The notes: generated by a model not told the origin, from the sequence alone. A DNA stretch of 64,000 nt from Dromaius novaehollandiae (GCF_036370855.1 NC_088117.1:8680001-8744000), one strand, 5' to 3'. Shown: positions 40,831-60,252, counted from the stretch's first letter. Numbers and translations: made by a program.

Positions 40831-40850
40831 ATTTCCACAAGGTGTCTTGT

Positions 40851-43300
40851 GGGTGAAGTATTTCCAGTCTGTTTTACTCCGTTTGCTCACTCTCTGCTTT
40901 CCCGAGGTCCCCGCTGCCTGCGCAGCAGCTCCCTCCGCCCGAGACTTGCAGATCCTGTCGCCTTAGCGCTCGCTGGGTCACGTTACTGGTTTGGGATGAC
41001 TCCGTTGCGTCAACTTGAGCCTTGATTCTAGTGAAACTCTATTGATGTCACATCAAAGTGTCTTCTGACACCGTGACACTAAGGATTTCCATGATAAGGT
41101 GCTGTAACTGTAGCTGTCTGGGCCAGAAAGATTATTTTAATAAAGGGAAGTTTTCTATAACAAGAATGGTATGGAGACTTTATCTGCAGCTGCACAAACA
41201 CTTCAGTGCTTGTTGTGGAGTCAGCAAACCTTGGTTTTAATACCCTGAACTTGTTGCTCGTACGCAACTTTGTCCCGTTGCGGTGGGAGATGTTGACTCG
41301 CGCTGATCCCTGGACTCTCCTTCGAGGGGTCTGGGGTGGGTGCTAGTCGAAGAGGGGAGAAGCGCACAGGGGTGCTGGCCTGGTGCTCCTCGTGTATCAT
41401 GCACGTTGAGGAGGAGTGACTTCTCCTGGCTGTAACCAGGCCAGATTTGGTGATAGTTCTAGCGACTTTAGAGATCCCTTTCTTTTAAAACGCAAGTTTT
41501 GTGCCCCACCAACTTGCAATAGCTTCATCCACTGCTACCCACCCACCCAGGCAAGCAGCCGTAGCAGAGTTTGTGGACGGGGGAAGGGAGGGAGGAAAGA
41601 AGATCCCATCTGCAAAGCAGGGACTGGGAGGCATGTTGAGAGCCGGAAGACAAGGAGATGTAGCATCTCTAAATATACCTCCAGAGAATCAAGAGAGACA
41701 GTGAAAGATGGGATAGTAAAAGCCACTTGGAAAGAAGGGAGAGGGGGGAAAAAATGGCTAGAGGAGGGCATAAAGGCTGCTGATGGGAATTGGGAACGGG
41801 CATTACCGAGAAGACTTCCTTCTAATTCATCTTCCAAGCTCTGTGCCAAAACAGCATTTGGCATGGTTCACAGGGAGCAATTGTGTGATAATGAACCCTA
41901 AGGTGTCCCTTAATTGAAGACTGAGTATTACAGATTGTGCCAATAGTCGTAAATGGCACAGGATTGTGGGAGGATGCATTTTCTTAAATGTATCTGTAAG
42001 TACAGATTAGTGAGTCTCCCCAGTGAAATACCCATACTATAAATTATGGAAATATCTCTTTCTGATGCAACCTTTTATTGAGGGGGTGGGGCGGCAAAAG
42101 AAATAGTTTGCAAGCCTTTGAAATTTGGCCTGTCATTAAGATGGTGCCTGCAAAGCTGGGTTTTCAGCAGCAGTCTGGTGGCCTGGAAGGCCAAAGTGCT
42201 TGAAACGGTCCCAAGTCCAGCGACTGGTTTCCATTACTGCTGCCTGCTCGGTGGGGCGGGACCGCCGCCGTGAAACCTCCCTTCGCTTGCGAATCGTAGC
42301 TGCTGCTTCCGGAGGCACCGTGAGAGCGGTGGGGCCGGGAGGGGACGAGACCCCCCGGCCGCGAGGGCCCGGGGTGCCCAGCGCTTCCCGCAAAGGCATC
42401 GTGCCAAGTTGCTGAGCTCGGGGGGCTGCAGCCTCCAGCGGGTTGCAGAGGACCTGAGCTGTCCTGCTCGGCTCTGGGGAAGTTTAACCCCCAAATTAAG
42501 GTGGATTTAAGCACTGCCTGTATTAGTTCTCCCGGTGGGCAGAAGCTTTGGTTGATGAATGGCTGGAGGGCCCGTCCGAGGCAGTTGGGGGTCTCTGGGT
42601 TTGCGAACGCCTGCAGAGGCAGTGCTGGTTTCATGGAGGGACCGGGCGGCCGCTCAACACGAGGCTACGCGTGGTGGCCGCCTTGCTGCGCCTCGCTGGG
42701 GATTTTTCCCTTTCTCCAGAAGGTCTCACGGGACCTTCGGGGCTGCCCAGAGGTTGCAGAGCAACCCTGGCATTTCGGGGTGCCCTGCTTCAACCCCACG
42801 CGGGGAAGACCAGAGGAGCTCCACCAGGAGACGGTCAGTTTGGGGAAAGGTTTTGCCTCTGCAGCGGGATGTTTGGCGAGGGAGGAACCAGAAGTGGAGG
42901 AAACCCCGGGGGAGGGCCCTGGCGGCAGGTCCTCCAGCCCCAAACCCGCTGCAGGTTCATCCAGCCCCACCGCAGCACGGTGGCTGGGACTGTTTCCCCA
43001 TCTTGTGTGAATCGCACCTCTTCGAGCTCAGCCCTTTTCCCGTGGCCCTCAATACCGGCACGTGATGGCTCCCCCCAGCATTAATCCAGCTAACGGCTAT
43101 ATTTCGTGGTGCATCTTCTGCGGGAGGGTGCCGGCGTCCCCGCAGGCCCCGGTTCCCGCTGCATCGACGGGGCTGGGCGTCACCTGCCGCTTTCCCCCTT
43201 GGGCACGGAGACTGTGTCCGAGCAGACGTTCATTGCAGCCCTCCCGCAAGCCATCGCCGAGCGGCAACCTGTAAAAGCACCGAATGTAACTTTGCTAAAG
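40851..43300. other. FUBP3-PRDM12 intergenic, proximal part
   Basis: No supported gene. A 161-codon frame at 41416-41901 and GC-rich frames at 42.2-43.1 kb show no recognisable domains. The segment 41.75-42.1 kb is AT-rich and non-repetitive and includes a 6-bp hairpin GTGCCA...TGGCAC near 41937-41959. Confidence 0.7.
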
Positions 43301-43560
43301 CATCTCGTTAGGTTAATGATCACCCCGTTGCTCTTCTGTGCTCTATATTCAGCGCGCCTTAATATGCAAGTGCTATTTCGGGAGCAGAGGGTAGACTTCA
43401 AGATATTCTGAAAGACTTCCTTTAATTTTGCATGATTTGAGAACGAACTACATTATGGACATTGCAAGTCAAACCGAAACGATTATTGAAAGAGACAAGC
43501 AGGCTTGAGACTTTTTTTTTCCCCGCATACTAAATATTTAATTGCATTAGAGTAACAGTA
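43301..43560. promoter_or_regulatory. Candidate conserved non-coding block
   Basis: An AT-rich island with homeodomain/POU-like motifs (TTAATGATC, TTAATATGCAAG, TTAATTTTGCATGA, GATTATTG) is set in GC-rich flanks. It looks like the enhancer-type sequence that clusters around developmental transcription-factor genes. Assignment to PRDM12 is inference. Confidence 0.3.
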
Positions 43561-43899
43561 TATTTACAGTAAGCTGTATGAAGTGCGGTGTGGTAGCTAG
43601 TGCGAGTTCGTGGTATTTAACTCGAGGCTTTTCGGCGCAACATGGGTGTTGGCGACATCTCACCTGCGCTACTTCTTGTCCTGCAAAACCACTTTTTTTC
43701 CTATTTCCGAAGTGGGTCACTGTGATTTTCAATGATGTTGGGGCTGGTAGAGTTGTAGCACATGGAGAGGGTTGATTTTCTCGTGATTACAGACTCTCGC
43801 GCTGTTCCTGTGTAGAGAAAGGTATCAGGGTGTTGTGCCAAGCATCACATACGTATTTTATTCCTCATGAGGAGCGACGTAGCCTTCGTTTGAGATCGT

Positions 43900-46600
43900 C
43901 ACTGGTTTGGGAGCCTTTTGCTGGGGTTTGGTGTTGGCAGCACGAGCGCCGGGGGTGTCGCCGGCGGGGGCCGAGCCCCGCGCAGAGCATCGCCGGGGCG
44001 GCGGGGGCATCCCGCCTGGCGCGACAGGTACTGACGGCCCCCCAGATTATCTTCCCAGCCTTCGCCTTATCACTTGAGGAAATCCTATTTCAAGGCCGCT
44101 GGAAAGAAGCCTCTGATCTCTGCAGAGGCGGGCTCGCCCCCCCCTAATCCCGGCCGGGCCGGGGTGCAGGTGCCGCGGGCCCGGGGGATTAGAGGGTCCC
44201 GTCCCTTTGTGCGAGCCGTCACTCACCGCCGGCCCTGCCCCGCGCGCCGCACCGAGTGGCAGGACTCCGTGTACGGGCCGTTCGCCGGGGAATATTAAAC
44301 TCCGCCGCCGCGGAGTCCTTGCAGCGGGCAGGCGGGGGCCGCCGCTCTGTTTGTTTTGGGGAGAATAGGGGCGACAAAGGCCCGGAGCCGTGGGAGGGAT
44401 CGGGCTGCCCCCAGGGCCCCCCCATGCCGGGGGGGTCACCTGCCGACGGGGACACCTCGGCCCTGGTGTGGTGGTGCCAGCCCCATCCAAGCCCGGGGAC
44501 GCTGCTGCGGGAGAGCCAGGCGGGCGGTGGCCGTCCCGTCCCCAGGTCACCTGCGGAGGTCGGGAGCAGGGGCCGGGCTTTGGGGGCAGTGATTTCCCGG
44601 GTCTCCTGCCCCAATGGTCCTCGCTGCCTCCCACCCAACCCCTCGATGCCTTTCGCATCCGCCTGGGTGCCAAGAGTGGGGAGATGAGCGACGACAGGGG
44701 GTCCATGCCCAACCCCATCAGCCGGGCTGGGACTGGGGGGCTGCTGGGAGCCCCCGCGAGCAGCCCGGCTGCTTTAAGGAGTTTAACCCCACGCGGCGCC
44801 CTGAGCCCCCACTTCCACCCGCCTTGATGGACCCAACACGGGCCGCCCGAGCAGAAAAGCAGCCTTGGGACTTTTATGCTTTAAATGCTTCCCACCTGCT
44901 CCGCGGAGCAGCACCAGGAGCGGGGTGCAGGATGGGGGATGCGGGATGTGGGACGGAGGATGCGGGATGCAGGGTGTGGGATGTGGGGTGCAGGATGCAG
45001 GATGCGGGGTGCAGGATGCAGGATGCAGGGCACGCTGCTGAGCTGCGGCGGGCGGCCGGGCGGCACCGCGGTGCTTCGCCTCGCCTCGAGGCCTGCCTGA
45101 GCCGCGCCACGCAGCCGGGCACAGCCGGGCACATGCCGCTGGCTTGTCACCTATTTGCTTTTGTGCACTGTGACCTTCTTGCCAAAACAACCCTGGAAAT
45201 ACTGCTTTTTTTAAAAAAAAGGTGAGGAAGAAGGTGAGAGCGGAGGGGAGAGCATGCAGCATCTCCCCCAGCGCTGCAGATGCCCGCCGAGTGCAATGGA
45301 GGCAAATGATGCCCGAAAGCTCCATTTTTGAGTGGTGCAATCAGCCCGCTGGCATCGGTGGGGCCGGAGCGGGTGCACACGGACACTTTCACCGAAAGGG
45401 ACAGGACAGACTCCCCCAGGCACCCTGAGCCCCATCGCTGCCGGGAGGAGAGCAGGGAGGGATGTGTGCACGGGGGGCAGGAGCCCTGTCGGCCCCCCCC
45501 CAGGCTTCCTGCTCTGGGGCAGCCGTGGGGCGCGGGAAGGGCCCCCAGCCCCCGCGCGAGCGTCCCGGCGCAGGTAACATTTGGGCGCGTTCCCATAACG
45601 GGGCACGGCGACGGCTGTCGGCGCGGGGCCGCAGCCTCCTCTCCGGTGCTGCTGTTTGCTTTGCAGCCTCCTCAGCCCCCATTGAGGCTTTTCATCTCCG
45701 GCCCCTTCAGGGGGTTTAAGTAGGTAAAACCTGAGGAAGAGGCTATTTTCCTCCCTCCCTTTTGAGTCCTGCCTTGTGCCCAAAAGGCCCCCTTGTTTCA
45801 CGCGTGCCAGTCACCTGGCTGGGCCCCCGGCCCCTTTCTCTCCCAGCCTCCCCTTTCTTTCTCCTTTCTCTCTTTTGACTTTTCCAGGAGCCCTCGCTCT
45901 CCAAACGAGCTTCAGATTGGATCCAGATTGAGGTCCCTTTGTCTCTCAAGGGTTGTACTAAGCTAATTAAATGTGATCCCAACAAATAAACGCCGATCTC
46001 CCCATTACATTCAGGCCTGCCTTTCAGGCAGCACCGGGCGGCCCCTCGCCCCCGCCCGCGGCGCGCAGGGTCCCCCGCATTGAGCCCGGCCATTGAAAGC
46101 ACTGCCAGCACTTCTTTTGTGCCGGGGGTCTCCGAGCCCTTTTTCCATCAGAAAAGACCCCCAAACAGCAGCTCGGCCTTTGTGAGTTTGCAAGCAAACG
46201 CCAAAGAAAAGCCCCCTGAATGCTTTAATAAATGACACATTTAGCAACTTCGGCGGCGCCTGGCTCCCGCGGCAGCCGCAGGGGCGCGATGATCCCTCCT
46301 GCCCCGGCTCCCCTGGCACGGCGGGACCGCGGCGATCCCCCCCCCGGCTCCCCCCGGCTCCCGGGGCATCTGCGGCCGCGGAGGTGCCGGGATGCGGCCG
46401 CAGCACCGGGGCGGCTCGGCCCCCCGCACCGCGACCCCGGGCAGCGGCAGCGCGCGGCGGGGCGGCCGGGGCCCCGGAGCTTCTCGGCTCGGACCCCGCG
46501 CGTCGCCCTGGTATCAGCGGCGACAAATCCGAAATCGCCTTTAATGCCCCCCCCCGCACGCCCCCCCGCATCGGGGGCTGCGCTGGACTTTTCTCAGCTC
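43900..46600. other. GC-rich CpG-island-like intergenic sequence
   Basis: CpG density is high throughout. Long open frames occur on both strands simultaneously, as expected when stop codons are scarce in GC-rich DNA. No domain or splice-supported coding sequence is recognised. The stretch contains a GGGATGC-type minisatellite. Confidence 0.7.
44922..45031. repeat. Degenerate minisatellite, 7-bp GGGATGC-type unit
   Basis: About fifteen imperfect units of the form ggatgcag / ggatgcgg / ggatgtgg run in tandem over 110 bases. The array accounts for the repetitive Cys/Met/Gly-rich frames (…GCRMQDAGCRMQD…) on the + strand and Pro/His-rich frames on the - strand. Confidence 0.9.
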
Positions 46601-46967
46601 AACTAATATCTTTTTAATGACTTTGGGAGGGGGCAGAGCCCGGCTCTGCCCTAGAGCCTGGATTGCTCCAAACAGATGTTGGGGCAGAGGGAGGGGGATG
46701 CTCTTCCCTGCCAGGGACTTTCTTCGGGAGTTCAAACGAGAGGGGAGCTTTCAATCACCGCTAAAACTGTATTTCTCCCTATTGAACAATGGGCTCCTTT
46801 CTGCGCCCGGGGGGACTCGGCTGCGATCGCGTTTCTGGTGCCGGAGAGGAGAAACCTCCAGTTTTAGAGCAGCAAAGCTCAGCTCTGAAAAGGGCTCTTC
46901 CCCGCTCCGGTTATTGCGTAGCCTCACATCCCATCTGGCATCCACCCCCTCCACCCCCTTGTAAAAA

Positions 46968-47001
46968 AGTAATAATAATAATAATGACAATAATAATAAT
47001 C
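46968..47001. repeat. (AAT)n microsatellite, interrupted
   Basis: About ten AAT units are broken once by a gac. This is a simple repeat within the candidate regulatory cluster. Confidence 0.85.
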
Positions 47002-47977
47002 ATTTCTCCACTTTAGCCTTTCCCAAGTGATGCACTGGAGCTGCCCGCAGATTTTTTGCGATCAGCCCGGGCTGTTTGCGGTGTTAAACAAACGAATATT
47101 GACTTTAACCCGTTTGGGGAAGGGGCTGCCTGGACGGCCAGGCTGTGCCCGTCCCGGGGGCCGGGGGGGCTGGCCGGGCCCTGCGCCCGCACGGCGGTGC
47201 CCGCGGCTCCCCGCCCGAGCGCGTCCGTCAGCTGCAGCCCCAAAAGAGTTAAATTTTAAAGCAAATCAAATTCCCATTGGCCACTGTATATTATCTCAGC
47301 AGTCTTCATTTGATACCTCTTTAATACAGAAAGGAGCTTTTCAACTCCCTTTTCTCTCTTTTCTCCCCGCCACTCTTTAAGAGCAATAAATGTTCAACTG
47401 CAATAACTATAAATCAATCTCAGCTCTGTTCAAATCCTATTCATGCGAAGGGCTGGAAGAGAGGAGAGAGCTCCCCCCTCCCCCCCACCCCCCAAAAAGC
47501 AGCTGCTGGGCTCTAATCTCCTTTCTTGCACTGTCATTCACCCTCATTTTTCCTCCATCACCCCATCCCTGCAATCTTTTCTTGTTTTGCTTTTCTTTTC
47601 TCTCTTTGCTGCATTATGATCCCATGTCTCCCCTCATCAGACCCCAACCTTGTCCAGATCCTGACCATCCCCTTGTAGGCTGTGAAAGAAAAGAAGAGTC
47701 CATGGATGTCAAATTGGTCTCAAAAAGACCATGAAAGATTGATTTGCTCCACTTTTCTTCTGCCTGACATTATTTCTGAGGGTTCTGAATGGGAAACCAG
47801 AAAGTCTGGGACTGGAATAAAGATGTTCTCTCTGTAAGGGGGAGACGGGGGGGAAAAATGCCCATTTACTCCTGGCCCATCAACCCTGCAAAACAGAGCA
47901 AAAGAAAAGAGGACTGTGGCTATTCAAAGTCAGACCAATATGTACACCTCCCAACAATATGCCAATATACTGAGGGC

Positions 47978-48005
47978 TTCTCTATTAACACCCATGAATA
48001 TTAAA
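47978..48005. repeat. Twin 28-bp AT-rich element, copy 1
   Basis: This copy reads TTCTCTATTAACACC followed by CATGAATATTAAA. It matches copy 2 at 27 of 28 positions and has the same orientation. It contains ATTAA and an ATGAATATT octamer-like core. Confidence 0.85.
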
Positions 48006-48104
48006 GTGCTCACTAAACGCTCAGAAGGAACTTTGGGAATATACACATGAAAATACAAGCAGCATTGTGCGGGGCGCCGAACAATGGAGCGGCGATAATG
48101 GGCC

Positions 48105-48132
48105 TTCTCTATTAACAGCCATGAATATTAAA
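48105..48132. repeat. Twin 28-bp AT-rich element, copy 2
   Basis: It is the same element with one change (ACAG for ACAC), 127 bp downstream of copy 1. The sequence between the copies is not duplicated, so this is not a simple tandem repeat. Confidence 0.85.
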
Positions 48133-48199
48133 CTTGTTTCCTCTTAAATGTTAAAAAGGAGGGATAGCTACGATATTAAAAAAGAGGAACGCAAAGGGC

Positions 48200-48328
48200 G
48201 GGGGGGGGGGGGGGCAAAAGCACCTTCCTCATACTGGGAAGGAGGTTTGGAAAACAGCTGGGGAAATTTAAAACCGCTCCAAAAAATAGGAGGATTTTTT
48301 TTTCCACATTTTTCAAGCGGGGGGGGGG
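48200..48328. repeat. Two G homopolymer runs
   Basis: A run of 15 G (48200-48214) and a run of 10 G (48319-48328) flank an AT-rich stretch. Both could form G-quadruplexes and are prone to sequencing-length error. Confidence 0.8.
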
Positions 48329-50570
48329 CAAGGGCCCCCCGGCCAGTGGCATGACCCGCACCAGCGCAGAGCAGCCACGGGGGTTACGAGTGTATTTTTG
48401 TCCTGGGATAACGTGGGGGATTCGAGGGGATCGCTTGTTTTCAGCGGCTGAAAGCAGTACGTGTGTTGGAAAGCCTTCCACCTGAGGTGTTGTATATAGC
48501 AAAGCTATAATATTCAGACGTCACGTAGGCTGATGGGTCTGATATCCAAAGTCCAGAAAGCCAAAATAAACTTATTTTTACATACGTTAAAAACAAACAG
48601 AAAAAGCCCCGGTAGGTTATTAACCTTCTCTTTCTAGGACAGCGTTGCCTCTCTCCAGGCAAACACCCTCAGCAGCCAAAGACTTTGGCTGCTTCCTGAC
48701 AGCTGCAAATATTCTGGGTCGTGTTAATAGGAACGAGCGATTTCACCTGCACGGCGAGAACGTTTTTGCAAGCCTGCGCTGCCGGGGGAGAAGCCGCCCA
48801 AGGGGCTAACGCTATAAAACACACGCCTGGGGCTGGCTGAGCCCAGCCTGGCGTGGAGGGAGAGGCAGCGGGACCCCCTTTGCTTGCCCACGAGCTGGGC
48901 AGGGCGGTGGCAGCAGCAGGCTCCCAAATTGGCCCTGCCAAGGTAGCAGAGAGCCCGGCACGGTCCGGGTGAGGTGCTGGCGGCTGTGCATCGCCCGGCA
49001 CCGCGGGTGGGAAGGTGGGGGGAGCCTGGGGGGCTGCCTGAGGCCGAGGTACTTCCCTGCCCGAGGTTTGGGGCGGGTCCCCTCGTGGGTGGGGGTGCTG
49101 GGTGTCTCTGCCCCTCCTGGGCACGGTTTGCTCCCTGGGGGGCTGTGCCCTGCGGGGAGATGCCGCGTGCAGGGGCTGGCCCACAATTGCCTCGGGGACT
49201 TGGGGGCCCAGTGGTCCCCCCCACCCTAGTCCTTTGCAGCCCCTTGTCCCTATGAAAATCAAAAGAACCAGGCTGAGGAGAGGGCTCTAAGCTCTGACAC
49301 AGCAGGACTGGGTTTAAATCCAGGAAAGATTAACCCTTTACTGAGCCAGCGAAACTGCAGGTCTTGAGGGAGGGGGCACTCCGGATTTAGGGGGGCTGCT
49401 CCGATGCCACCCCGGGGGACAGAAGTGGGTCCACAGAGGACGCAGGGCCTCAGGGAGCGGCCGACGGCTCAGCGGAGCAGGCGGGGATCGTGGCGCGGGT
49501 GCCAGGGCTGCCGGGGAGCATCTTTGCCCCGAGGCGGGCAGGAGCGGGGCGGTGGGCAGGGGGGCTCCGGCCCGGCTCCCTCCATGGCAGCAGAGCCCCG
49601 GGAGGCTGGAGCTCCTCTGGGGTGGGGGTCTGGCCCCCGCATCCCCCGGGGGGACGTGGCAGAGCTGTTCCCATTACGGGGAGAGATTCGCCCCTGGCCC
49701 CTCTCCCCCGTGGGGGCTGGAGGCGGCAGCTCTGCCCTGCAAGAGCCCTGGCCCTCGCCCCCTTCTCCCGGGACACGCGGCAGGGACGCAGCTTTGGGGG
49801 CTGCAGCTGAGGGTCGTGCAGAGGTGCGTACGCGGTGTGAGCTCCAGGCTGTGACGCTCCTGGGCTGCATTTGAGGACCGTCCTCAGGGTTTAGGACCCG
49901 GCACTGGCTAAACCCCGAGGGACCCCCGGGGGTGCCCGCGTTTCTGCTCCGGGTCGCTCCGGGACGCTGCACCTCTGCTGCCCGCCCGGGGCTGCAGGCG
50001 GCCCGGCTGGGGCCGGGGGAGCCCGGAGCTGCCGCCCCGTCCGCTGCGGGGCTGCGCCGGGCGGGAGCCGCCCCGACGGGGCTGGTTCCCCGGCGGCTGC
50101 CGGGGGCGGGGGGCTCCGCTCCGCGCCGGGGCTGGCCGCGCCGGGGCCGTCGGGGCGCCGCGCTGCCCCGGACCGAGCCGCCCCGTCGGGGCCGCCGGTA
50201 CCGGCGCGGGCGGCAGCGGGAGCCGCGGCCGCTCGGGGCCCGTCGGGGGAGGTGCGGTGCGGCCCGCCGGGCTGCGGCCCGTTTCCCCGGGGCCGCGGGG
50301 GCCCGACGGCGCCGGACAGCGGGGGCTGGCGGCGGCGGGGCCGCGGATTTCGTTGTGCTGCGAACCGCCGCGTTTCGCCCCCAAAACGAGCGGCGGGGCC
50401 GGGCGGAGCGGAGCCGGTCGGTGCGCCCCGTCGGCGGCGGGGAGCGGCGGCGGCTCGGCGGGGCTCGGCGCCTCTCGGCGGCCCCGGGAGCGGGCGGGCG
50501 GGCGGCTCTGCCTCGGCTCGGCCGGGGGCTGGGGCTGGGGCGGGCCGAGGCGGTGCGGGTGCGTGTGTGT

Positions 50571-50632
50571 GTGTTGTGTGTGTGTTGTGTGTGTGTTGTG
50601 TGTGTGTGCACGGCGCCGCGTGTGTGTGTGCG
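50571..50632. repeat. (GT)n / GTGTGTGTT tract near the PRDM12 promoter
   Basis: Alternating GT is interrupted by single TT steps at a regular period of about 11, then by a short CG-rich gap, then more GT. It ends about 155 bp upstream of the TATA box and could form Z-DNA. Confidence 0.9.
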
Positions 50633-50752
50633 CGCAGTGTCCCTCCCTCCAACCACCCCACCCCCGGGGAGGGGAGGGAAGGAGGGGAGGGGGGCTCCGA
50701 CGGCTCGCCTCGCTCCGGCAGCCCCAGTCTCTCCGCCAACGTCAGGGAGGTC

Positions 50753-50793
50753 ATTAATAACCAATTAGGAGGGTCAATGAAGCTCATATATAG
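50753..50793 (+). promoter_or_regulatory. PRDM12: PRDM12 core promoter: CCAAT/homeodomain motif and TATA box
   Basis: TATATAG at 50787-50793 lies 87 bases before the start codon, implying transcription start near 50815-50825 and a short GC-rich 5'UTR. Just upstream, ATTAATAACCAATTAGG combines a CCAAT box (50761-50765) with two homeodomain-type cores. All sit in a CpG island, an unusual pairing of TATA and CpG island typical of some tightly regulated developmental genes. The start site is inferred. Confidence 0.65.
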
Positions 50794-50879
50794 CCGGGCG
50801 GGAGCCGCCGAGCGGCACGGAGCCCGGCCCGCCGCCCGCGCCCCGCCGAGCCCGGCCCGCCGCCCGCCGCCTCGCCCCC

Positions 50880-59053
<8,174 letters not shown>

Positions 59054-60146
59054 GCCGCCGGCGCGGCGGGGGGGTCGCGGACAGCCGGCGGCGGGGGGCC
59101 GAGCCCGGCGCTGAGACGTGCCGTGCAGCGGGGGGTGCCGACCCGCGGCGGAGCGGGGGGGCAGAGGCAGGGCTGCGGCGGGTGTCGAGCGGGCACGTCG
59201 GTTTGGTTTTGGAGCGTCCCTGTCCGTGCGGGGTTTGGGGGGCGGGTTGGTGAGCGAGGGGTCCCCCCGCCCCGGCTCTGCCAGCCTCCCGGGGCAGCCG
59301 CGCCGGGCTGGAGCCTCCCCAGGAGAAGCGGGGCACCATGTCCCTCGTCCCTGGGACTGGCAGAGGGGGCGAAGGGATGGTGCCTCCGAGGCAGAAAATA
59401 AGATGTCTCGGGTGGATTTGCCAGTGCACTGCGGGAGGGCCGGGGCAGCCCAAAAGCTGAGCCGGGCTGAGTCACACCCGGGTTTTACAGGTAATTTGAC
59501 GGAAAGAAAAATTGCTCTTGTCCTTCTCCTCCTCTGCTCTGGCGAGAGCCCAGCAGAGACGCGTCGCCCTGCTCGGCGGCTGGCGCAGCCCCGCAGAGGC
59601 CGTCGCCTTCGTGCCCGTCTGCCCCGGGGGGGTGGCGTTGCCCCGGGGGGCTCTTCCCAAGGGAGAGACGGCCGAGCCCCAGCGCCGCCCCCTCGGGAGC
59701 CCTGCTTTGGCAGTCGGTCACCCCGTCCCCGCGGGCCACGCGTCCCCGATGCCTCTGGACAGTGGCATGGGCAGAGGCCACGGGGACGCCCCGTCCGCGG
59801 GCAGGTCCTGGGGGGTCTCTGCGCTCTGCCAGGCTGTGCCTGCTCCAGCCCGGGGGCCGTCGCTCCCCTCGCTCCCTGCAGCCTGTCGGGAACATTTAAA
59901 TTTACTTCTACTGCCCTCTGGGGACAGAGAAAGCCCGTCCCTGGGCCGGCTCTGTCCCCAGGGACAACTCTAAGCGCCCTCTGGAGTCCTGCCACAAGCG
60001 AGAGGAGGGCTTTGTATCATAAAGCTTAAAAGAAGGTATTCTAATATTAATTATAAGTCTAAGATGTATAAAGTTTTCACAAACTGTGTTTTACTTCCAG
60101 GAAAAAAAAAAAAAAAGAAAAAGAAAACCAACTGTCACTTTAACGT

Positions 60147-60226
60147 TGTAAATATTTATGTAAAACATTATTTACAAAACTTTGATATTATATATTATTT
60201 GATTGTATATGTACACAGTGTAAATA
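60147..60226 (+). promoter_or_regulatory. PRDM12: Two Pumilio response elements in the PRDM12 3'UTR
   Basis: TGTAAATA at 60147-60154 and again at 60219-60226 match the PUM1/PUM2 RNA consensus UGUANAUA exactly. Both lie just upstream of the poly(A) signal. Regulation is inferred from motif only. Confidence 0.5.
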
Positions 60227-60252
60227 CATTTGTACCTCTCTCTTGTATTCTA

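Larger units (their letters stand above)
39516..40850 (+). other. FUBP3: FUBP3 3'UTR
   Basis: This 1.3 kb is strongly AT-rich and rich in ATTTA-like and T-rich elements, with an A-rich run near 40255-40281. Its uniform composition between the stop codon and a strong distal poly(A) signal with a GT-rich downstream element supports one long 3'UTR. Internal hexamers at 40478-40483 and 40528-40533 could give shorter forms. Confidence 0.8.
45930..48650. promoter_or_regulatory. Candidate regulatory cluster upstream of PRDM12
   Basis: AT-rich, motif-dense segments (about 45950-46010, 46140-46260, 47260-47480 and 47930-48140) are embedded in GC-rich DNA. They contain TTAAT/ATTAA-type homeodomain cores, CCATTGGCCA (47274-47283) and a twin 28-bp element. 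There is no coding structure. Enhancer function for PRDM12 is inferred from position and texture only. Confidence 0.35.

Noticed and set aside
41416-41901. 161-codon frame just after FUBP3
   Set aside because: No domain, no promoter or splice context, and composition like the flanking non-coding DNA. A CR1-derived origin was considered but not supported.
41937-41959. GTGCCA...TGGCAC hairpin
   Set aside because: The stem is only six pairs and such matches are expected by chance in 64 kb.
44614-45225. 203-codon frame with GCRMQDA-type repeats
   Set aside because: The repeats are a translation of the GGGATGC minisatellite, not a repeat protein.
49469-50787. Overlapping 431- and 298-codon antisense frames upstream of PRDM12
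   Set aside because: Pro/Arg/Ala-rich low complexity, overlapping open frames in several other phases, and no recognised domain. Stop codons are rare in such GC-rich DNA.
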